6,191 nucleotides of DNA from NCBI GenBank assembly GCA_937927565.1, contig CALBDV010000047.1, positions 1 through 6,191 on the forward strand, in the 5' to 3' direction. How positions within the stretch are numbered: the first letter of the stretch is position 1; the number at the start of each line of letters is the position of its first letter. The translations under genes and the position numbers were made by a program. Under the pieces are notes generated by a model. That model ran no database searches. It was not told the DNA's origin and saw only the letters and a program-made list of their open reading frames with translations. The stretch is from an uncultured Holophagales bacterium (lineage in GTDB: Bacteria; Acidobacteriota; Thermoanaerobaculia; UBA5066). Of the stretch, positions 1 through 6,191 are shown piece after piece.

Positions 1-201
1 CGGCGAACCGGCTCGGTGGGGCTCGACGTCCTCTTCCCCGACGGGCAGGGAGGCTTCTCGCGCGTCCGGTTCGGCGGCATCCCGGTGCGGGAGGGGTCCC
101 TCACGACGACCCGGCTGACCATCGGAGCGCTGCAGCTCGTTCTGAGCTCTTCGATCGACGGGACGAGGGTCGCGACCGCGTCGTCGGCCAGCCCCTCCCC
201 G
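1..201 (+). other. Unassigned N-proximal segment of the giant protein
   Basis: Residues 1-67 alternate hydrophobic and polar residues as beta strands do (for example VGLDVLFPDG at 6-15 and RLTIGALQLVL at 58 or before) and end in a Ser/Ala/Pro-rich stretch, SSASPSP at 61-67, that looks like a linker. This is probably the C-terminal part of a domain that begins upstream. I do not recognise its family. It does not carry the D-G-x-F motif of the later modules. Confidence 0.4.
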
Positions 202-3200
202 TTCGCAGCCGTGGCCGCGGTCCAGGACATCGACGCGAACCCGCTCGGGAAGGTCGTCACGCTCCTCTTCAACCGGGCCGTCGACGAGGGAGCGGCGTCC
301 GCGCTGAGTCTCTGGCGCCTTCCGACGACGACGCGCGGGGGAGCGGTCCTGGAGCGGGTGGTGGCCGGGGTCTCGACCTCGACGGACCCGCGACTCGTGT
401 CGCTCCTCGCCGGCGGCGTCGTCAGCCCCATCCGTCCGGGGACGGCTCGCGGAGACCTCGTTCCTTCGGGCGCGGGGGAGAGCTGGAGCGGCACACTCGC
501 GATCACCCCCCGCCTCGCGGTGGAGGGGGGCGAGATCGAAGGGCGCGTCCTCGGGCCCGACGGGGCGCCGCTGCCCGACGTTGCGGTCCGCCTCTCCGAG
601 CCGGCGACGGATGACCTCTCCGGACGGAGCTTCGAGGCGACGACGGCCACGACGCTGACCGACGCCCGCGGCTCCTTCGCCTTCGATTTCGTTCGCCGCC
701 AGGACGGCAAGCCCTTCCGCCTCGACGCGATCGATCCCGCCTCCGGCGCCAGGGGCTGGGCGGCAGGCTCGATCCGCCAGAACGGCGACCTCGTCCACGT
801 CGACGTCGCGCTGCTCGGGCGGGGGACGGTGCGCGGCGTCGTCGTCGACGGGACGGGGGCTCGCGTCGCGGGAGTCATCGTTCGCTGCAGCTCCGCGGTC
901 GACTCGTACCGGAGCTCGCTGTTCAGCGCGTCCGATGGTTCGTTCGTCTTCCCGTCGGTTCCCGTGGGAACGCTTCAGCTCCAGGCCGAGGATCCGCGCA
1001 CGAGGGAGTCGACGTGGGCCGGGGCGCGCCTCGACGCCCCCGGGGCCGCGACCGACGTGACGCTCGTCCTGGCGGCACGCCCGCGGGCACGGTTGTCGGG
1101 CCACGTCGTGCGCGGCGCCGGCGCGCCCATCGCGGGCGCCTGGGTCGCGGGCTACGGCGAGACGGGCGAGTACTTCGGCGCGCGAAAGACGACGCTGGAC
1201 GGCGCCTTCCTGTTCGAGTCGGCTCCCTCGGGCGCCGTCCGCCTCGAGGTCTTCGACGGGACCTCGCGCGAGCCCGTCCTCGTGCAGCCCCTCACGCTCC
1301 TTCCGGACGGCGTCCACGACGTGACCCTCGTCGTCGAGGTCGTGACGCCCCGGTTCGGGGCCGTGGGCGGAGTCGTCCGGCGGACGCTCGGAGGCATCAC
1401 GACGCCCGTGGCCGGGGCTCCCGTCTGGGTGTCGAACGGCGGCCTGCGGACGACGAGCGGTGCCGACGGCTCGTACCTCATCGACGGCGTGCCCGTCGGG
1501 ACGACGAACGTCCTGGCGCTTCTCCCGTCCTCCGGGCAGAGCGTCTCCACCTCGGCGACCATCCTCGAAGGCGTGACGGCCTCTGCCGACCTGCTCTTCG
1601 CCGACGCGAGCCTGGGAAGCGTTCGCGGAACGGTCGTCGACCAGGCCGGCCAGCTGCGAGCAGATGCTCTCGTCGAGATCTGGGACGTGGGCCCCCCTCT
1701 GAGGCTCGTGTCGGGAACGCGGAGCGGAAGCGACGGCGCCTTCGAGCTGCAGGGCGTACCGCCCGGTTCGTGGCGGGTCCAGGCGACGTCGACGGAGACG
1801 AGAAACGGTGCGACCTTGCGCAACGCGGGCTCGACGACGGCGAACGTGCCGGGACCCGGGGCGTCGGCCACGGTGGGCCTCGAGCTGCGTGGTTTCGTGG
1901 ACGTGACGGGGCGCGTCGTGGCGCGGGTCCGCGACCGGAACGGGGAGCTGGTGGAGAGCCCCGTCCTCTGCACGGTCGAGGTGGCGGCCGGGCATTTCTC
2001 GGGCGCGCTGTCGGGGGATCCCGAACCCGGTGGCGACCCGGAGGCAGGCCGCGTCTTCGCCGACGGTCCAGGTTTTGCGGGTTCGGTACAGACGGATCCG
2101 TCCACGGGAACGTTCCGGTTCCCGTTCGTCCACGGCGGGCCGATCCGTCTCGTCGCGACGAATCCGTTCTACGGCGAGCGCGGCGCCGACCTCGGCTTCG
2201 TGAAGGGAGACGCCGCCCGCGGACCGGTCGATCTCGTCTTCGACGGGAGCCTCGGCATCGTCGACGGGTTCCTCTTCGACGCGTCCGGGGCGCCGGTCGC
2301 CGGAGCAGCGGTTTCGCTGAGCCCGCTCGGCACACAGTTCGGCGACCCGCTCGAGGCGACGACGGGACCGGACGGCGGGTTCCTCTTCCCGCTCGTCCCC
2401 TTCGGCCTGAACAACCACATCGTCTTCTCGGGGACTCTCGGCGGAGTGGATCGCTGGGCCGAGGCCCGGGTCGGCGTGACGGCCGCCTCGCCGCGGGCGC
2501 GCGCCACGCTGCGGGTCGTTCCGGTCGGAGAGGTCACCGTGCGCGTCGTGGCGAATGTCTCGGGGGCGATCTCGCCGGTAGCCGGTGCCGAGGTCCGCGT
2601 CGAGGAGACCGAGGGGCCGCGGCGTGCCTTCGACGGCACCACGGACGCGGAGGGTATCGCCCTCTTCCCGGGAGTCTCCGCCGGCCCTGTCGCTGTCCGG
2701 GCCCGAAAGGACCTCGTCGCAGGTCGGGCTGCGGCGCTCGGTGCCGGAGAGGGGTTCCGGGTCGACGCGGTCGTCGTCCTGGCGCAGACGGCGGAGGTGA
2801 CGGGTGTCGTCCGACAGCCTTCGGACGGCACCGGGCTCGCCGGCGTCAACGTCCTGGTCGACGGCGGACCGTGGAAGGGGATTCTCGGCGCGGCGACGAC
2901 CGACGCCGAAGGCCGCTTCCTCGTCGAGGGCCTCCCCGGCGGAGACGGGACGGTCTACCGGATCCGGGCGGAGGACCCGCGGACCCTGCGGGGCGGTTCG
3001 TCCCCGGTGTTCGTCCTTTCAGCAGGCGAGGTGAAGGAGCTCGACGTGACGCTGCGCGCGATCGGCAGCGTGACGGGCGTCCTCCGGACGTTCGACGGGA
3101 CGAGGACCCTCGCGGGGGCGGAGGTCGACGTCTCCTCGCACGCCGAGGACGGGCACGCCAGCCCTACGCTTCGCGTCTCGACGGGAGAGGACGGGCGATA

Positions 3201-6191
3201 CCGTGCCGACGGTGTTCCCGAGGGAACGATCCTCGTCCGCGCCCGCGTTCCGCTGTCGGGCCTCTCGGCCCGCGCAACCGGTTCGCTCGCCGGGGAGGGC
3301 TCGACCCTGACGCTGGACCTCTCGGCCTCGCCGACGGGCCGCGTGCTCGGCGCGGTGCGGACTGCATCCGGCGACCCGCTGCCCGCCGGTGGTCTCGCGC
3401 CCGAAGTCCGGCTCGAAGCAGGAGCGACGCGGGAGACGCTCCTCTCCGCGGAATACGACTTCGTCGAGGTCGACGCGACGGAACCGCTGCTCTTGCAGGC
3501 CTCGGAGCGCGTCGAGCCCTTCCACGGAGGCCTCCTGCGCGGACGCGCCGTGGCCGGCCAGACCGTCGTCGCGAACGTCCGCTATGCCCCGTTCGGAACG
3601 CTGCACGTGCGGGTCGTCAAGCCCGACCCCGAACACCACGGCCTCTTCCTTCCCGCGCCCGGAATCGTCGTCCTCTCCTGCGGGGAGCCCTACGCGTACC
3701 GGTTCCCCTGCGGTGCGCCGGTCCGAACCGACGCCGCGGGAAACGCCACATTCCCGAACGTGGGGGGCGGAGCGCCGGGGCGCCTCGCCGCAACGGAGGA
3801 GGCGACGGGAGCGAGCGGGGCCTCGGGTGTCGCTCCCTTCGCCGTCGACGGCGAGACGCGCGAGGTGACCGTCGTCGTCGAGCCCCGCGGCCTCGTCCGC
3901 GGGCGGCTGCTTCTCCCTGCAGGGGCAGGGCCGGCCGGCGACGCGAGCGTCGTCCTCCAGCAGCAGGACCTCCGCGGCTTCTGGATCACGGTCGCCTCGA
4001 CGGTTTCGGGGACAGACGGCCTCTTCGAGCTGCGGGACGTCGGGTTCGGCACTCTCGTGCTCCGCGTGACGACGACGAGCGGTCCGCTCGCGCGAGCGGA
4101 GATGGCCCTCCCGCTTTCCGCTGCGGCTCCGGTCGTCGACACGGGAGACCTTCTCCTCGACGGCGAACGACCCCGGGTCGTCTCCATGTCGCACCCCGAC
4201 GGGGCCACGGGCGTCGGCTTGACGCCCGTTCTCGAAGCGACCTTCTCCGAGCCGCTCGGCGCCGCTCTTCACGGACGGCGGCCGCAGGACTTCGTCGAGC
4301 TGAGCGGGCCGTACGGGACCGTGCCGGGGACCGTCACCCTCCACGTTGGTGACACCGTGATTCGCGTCGCACTGGCGAACGGTGCGTCGCTCGCGGGAGC
4401 GACGACGTACCAGCTCCGGATCCTCGGCTCGATTCCCGATCGCTCCGGCCTGACCCTCGGCGGAGACGTCGTCGTCCACTTCACGACGGCCGACCTGACG
4501 GCGCCCACGGTTCTCACCTCCGCGCCGCTGCCGGGCCAGATCCAGGTCGCGACCGACGTGAATCCCGTCGTCGTCTTCACGAAGGTGCTCGACGCGGCCA
4601 CGGTCGCTTCCGGCGTGCGGCTCGAGAGGCGCGACGCGCCGCAGGGACCGGTCACCTGCGCGCCCGCGCTGCGGGCCGACGGGCGGACCGTCGCCCTCAA
4701 CCCGGCGTCGCCGCTGGCGGAGGAGGCCGACTACGAGATCGTCGTCGACGGCGTCGCCGACACGGCGGGGAACCACCTTCCGTCGACCGTCCGGATTCCG
4801 TTCCTGACGCGCGACGACCACGCGCCCGTCGTGACGCTCGACGTCCCGGCGACGTCGACGCCCCTGGAGGGAAGCCTCCAGGTATTCACGCTTCGCTTCG
4901 TCGACGACGACGTGGCGCGCGTGCGGCTAACGATCGTGGCGGCGACCGGTGCCACGACCTGCGGCGAGAACGATCCGAGCCCGTCGGTGCGGGCCGTCTC
5001 GTTCTCCTGCCGTCTCCCGCTCATCTCGGCGGCGGGCGGGACGAGCGTCGTCGTCCGGGCCGAGGGGAGCGATCGATCGGGCAACTCGGCGCTCCCGTCG
5101 GACAGGGCCCTCACGCTCGCTCCCGACGCGCCGCCGGTCCTGACGGTGACGAGCCCGACCGGCGGGACGCGGTTCCTCTCGGGAACGACGATCCGCGTCG
5201 TCGGGAGCGTCGAGGAGGACAACGGCCCCGTCACCGTGACGCTGAGCTTCGGCGGGGCGAGCCGCACCGCGAGCGGACCGGGGAGCTTCTCGGTGACGCT
5301 GCCGGTTCCGATCGTCGCGGCGCCTGCAACGCTGGTCCTCGCGGTCTCCGCCGTCGACACGGCCGGGAACGCGGCCCGGCCCGTCGCGATCGAGCTCGGC
5401 GTCGACCCGGACGTCACGTTCCCGTCGATCTCGATCGCCGCGCCCGAGGCGGGAGGCGGCTTCATCGGCGGGCGACCGCTCGCACTGGTCGCCTCGGCCA
5501 CGGACGACGCCACGGGCGTCACGCTCCGCTGGCGGGCCGGGGGCGGAGCGTGGAGCCCGCCGGCGGGAGGGGCGCTCTCGATTCTCGTGTCGACACCCGC
5601 CGTCCTGGCCGAGACACCGTTCCTCCTCGAGCTCGAGGCGAGCGACGGCGCGGGAAACGTCACGCCGATGTCCCGGAGCGTCCGCCTCCTGCCCAACCTC
5701 GCTCCGATCCTCTCCGTGACGGCGCCCGGCCCGGGGTTCCGGGTGACGGCGCAGACGAGCTTCCTCGTCACGGGGACGGCCTCGGACGACGGCGGTCTGC
5801 CCACGGTGACGGCGACGTACGGAGGCGTGACGAGGACGTCCACCGCCGCGGCCTTCTCCTTCTCGTTCCAGGCGCCCGCGGTCTCGACGCCCACGGAGAC
5901 GACGGTACGGGTGGTGGCGGCCGACGCGGAAGGGAATGCCTCGCCCCCGGTCGACCTCCCGGTCACCGTGGTGCCTGATGCCGGCGGCACGCCGACGATT
6001 GCCCTCTCTCCGCCCGCGCCGGCCATCCTCTTCGCGGGGGAGGACGTTTCGGTGGCCCTGACGTACGCCGACAACGTCGGCCTCGAGGCGGCGACGGCCG
6101 AGGTGACGGGGGGCCTGACCTCCGGCGGCCGGCTGAGCTTCACGCTCGCGGGGACGAGCGCGGAGAAGGTGGTGCCGCTCGCCACGGCCGC
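1..6191 (+). CDS. Giant multidomain carboxypeptidase-regulatory-like / Ig-like repeat protein, partial at both ends
   Basis: Frame 1 is open from the first to the last base: 2,063 full codons plus two bases, no stop, and no start that can be placed. Codons end almost always in C or G. The translation shows, in order, an unassigned 67-residue stretch, a possible Big_5-like Ig domain (about 68-172), thirteen carboxypeptidase-regulatory-like modules (about 177-1387), two Big_5-like Ig domains (about 1390-1604) and a run of Ig-like domains from about 1608 to the edge. Proteins built this way are normally exported and work at the surface or outside the cell, in adhesion, as spacers, or as carriers of a terminal effector domain. 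That role is inferred from family knowledge. I see no catalytic motif, membrane segment or coiled coil. The only in-frame ATG codons are at 4102, 4186 and 5668, all inside domains, so none is a likely start. Cysteines are few: 296, 657, 1227, 1237, 1553, 1654 and 1670. The specific function is not recognised. Confidence 0.9.
202..516 (+). other. Possible Ig-like domain of SbsA/Big_5 type, N-terminal to the module array
   Basis: Residues about 68-172 contain VVTLLFNRAVDEGAASALSL (85-104), which resembles the 'v-x-v-x-F-s-x-x-v-D' strand and turn near the start of Big_5 domains. The segment ends in the strand SGTLAITPRL (163-172). The later Big_5 pair shows the equivalent strands as LEATFSEPL and VVVFTKVLD. 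The middle of this segment (about 108-160) is Gly/Ser/Thr-rich and does not show the usual 'Y-x-l-x-v' strand clearly. The assignment is therefore weak. It could be a degenerate Ig domain or another beta sandwich. Confidence 0.4.
529..4161 (+). repeat. Protein-level array of thirteen carboxypeptidase-regulatory-like modules
   Basis: Residues about 177-1387 repeat a unit of about 90 residues: a 'G-x-V-x-G-x-V' strand, a turn like 'D-G-A-P-L-P-D-V' followed by a strand, then '[ST]-D-x-x-G-x-F-x-F' and 'V-P-x-G-x-x-x-L'. The conserved Asp falls at 221, 312, 400, 489, 578, 699, 791, 882, 968, 1064, (1153), 1244 and 1339, a spacing of 86-96 except for one gap of 121. This is the pattern of CarboxypepD_reg-like domains, seven- or eight-stranded transthyretin-like sandwiches found in many exported bacterial proteins as structural or ligand-binding spacers. 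Approximate limits are 177-272, 275-359, 363-448, 454-534, 538-630, 632-748, 751-840, 843-928, 930-1019, 1021-1109, 1110-1195, 1198-1294 and 1297-1387. Module 6 has an insert, module 11 has lost the D-G motif, and module 12 has two cysteines. The copies are diverged, and I see no long DNA identity between them, so they are old duplications. Confidence 0.8.
4168..4812 (+). other. Pair of Big_5-type Ig-like domains
   Basis: Residues about 1390-1497 and 1501-1604 each begin with a 'P-x-V-x-S-x-x-P' opening (RPRVVSMSHPDGATGVGL and APTVLTSAPLPGQIQVATD). Each continues with a strand containing a Phe (LEATFSEPL at 1411-1419; VVVFTKVLD at 1523-1531). Each then has a Tyr-centred strand (TTYQLRILGSIPD at 1468-1480; ADYEIVVDGVADTAGN at 1576-1591) and ends in a 'V-x-F-x-T' strand (VVVHFTTAD at 1490-1498; VRIPFLTRD at 1597-1605). 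This order matches the SbsA-like Big_5 family, known from S-layer and other surface proteins. The pair separates the carboxypeptidase-regulatory-like array from the following Ig-like run and probably acts as a rigid extension. Confidence 0.7.
4822..6191 (+). repeat. Tandem Ig-like domains with D-x-x-G-N motif, last one cut by the window edge
   Basis: Residues about 1608-1707, 1711-1803, 1807-1898 and 1900-1990 are four Ig-like units, and a fifth starts near 1996 and runs off the window. Openings are similar: APVVTLDVPA, PPVLTVTSPTGGTRFLSG, PSISIAAPEAGGGFIGG, APILSVTAPGPGFRVTAQ and TPTIALSPPAP. Each complete unit carries a D-x-x-G-N motif close to its C-terminal end, at 1691-1695, 1786-1790, 1882-1886 and 1975-1979. 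The layout resembles bacterial Ig-like families such as Big_7, which occur in surface and secreted proteins. The first unit carries Cys1654 and Cys1670, which could form a disulfide if the protein is exported. The exact family is from memory of the pattern and was not searched. Confidence 0.65.

Noticed and set aside
1152..2335. Two overlapping minus strand open frames of 317 and 285 codons
   Set aside because: Both are antisense to modules 3-7, overlap each other, and have biased low-complexity composition.
4100..4200. In-frame ATG codons at 4102 and 4186 as a possible separate gene start
   Set aside because: The frame is open and domain-bearing on both sides of these codons, with no stop upstream and no spacer. 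They are internal methionines.
1014..4352. Long + strand open frame of 1,112 codons in another frame
   Set aside because: It is Arg/Gly/Pro-rich and without domain pattern, and it overlaps frame 1, which has clear periodic domains. GC-rich coding DNA produces such shadow frames.
3019..4821. Minus strand open frame of 600 codons
   Set aside because: Low-complexity Arg/Asp/Glu/Gly-rich translation lying antisense to the module array. It is a side effect of few stop codons at high GC.
4731..6185. Minus strand open frame of 484 codons, Ser/Thr/Ala/Pro-rich
   Set aside because: It looks superficially like a secreted linker-rich protein but is the antisense of the Ig-like run, with no domain periodicity of its own and no separate regulatory DNA.
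1..6191. Frequent gtcgtc / acgacg / tcgacg strings as a possible DNA repeat
   Set aside because: They encode Val, Thr, Ser and Asp in beta strands and turns under GC-biased codon use. They have no fixed spacing or unit length at DNA level, so they are not a CRISPR or satellite array.

Overview
The whole window lies inside one very large protein-coding gene on the + strand. Frame 1 (codons starting at positions 1, 4, 7 and so on) reads 2,063 codons without a stop. It has no visible start or end, so the gene enters from the left edge and leaves at the right edge. This frame was chosen by translation. It gives beta-sandwich-type sequence with a strict internal periodicity, and G or C ends nearly all codons. 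The other frames give Arg/Pro/Ser-rich low-complexity strings.

Layout (residue n covers bases 3n-2 to 3n): (1) residues 1-67, an unassigned beta-rich tail of something upstream; (2) about 68-172, a possible bacterial Ig-like domain of the SbsA/Big_5 kind; (3) about 177-1387, thirteen tandem carboxypeptidase-regulatory-like (transthyretin-like fold) modules of about 90 residues; (4) about 1390-1604, two Big_5-type Ig-like domains; (5) about 1608-2063, four complete Ig-like domains and one cut by the window edge, each complete one carrying a D-x-x-G-N motif close to its C-terminal end.

Such architectures are typical of exported or cell-surface proteins. No enzyme active site, membrane segment, signal peptide or sorting signal is visible, but both ends of the protein are missing. 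The function (adhesin, surface stalk, sugar binding, or passenger of a still larger toxin or secretion protein) cannot be settled here.

The DNA is very GC-rich (roughly 70% by eye), with strong G/C preference at third codon positions, about ten Lys against many Arg, and only three Met. This fits a high-GC bacterium with large surface proteins, such as Acidobacteriota or Myxococcota. That assignment is inference from style, not from a marker gene. I see no RNA gene, mobile element, CRISPR array, promoter or terminator, and there is no intergenic DNA.
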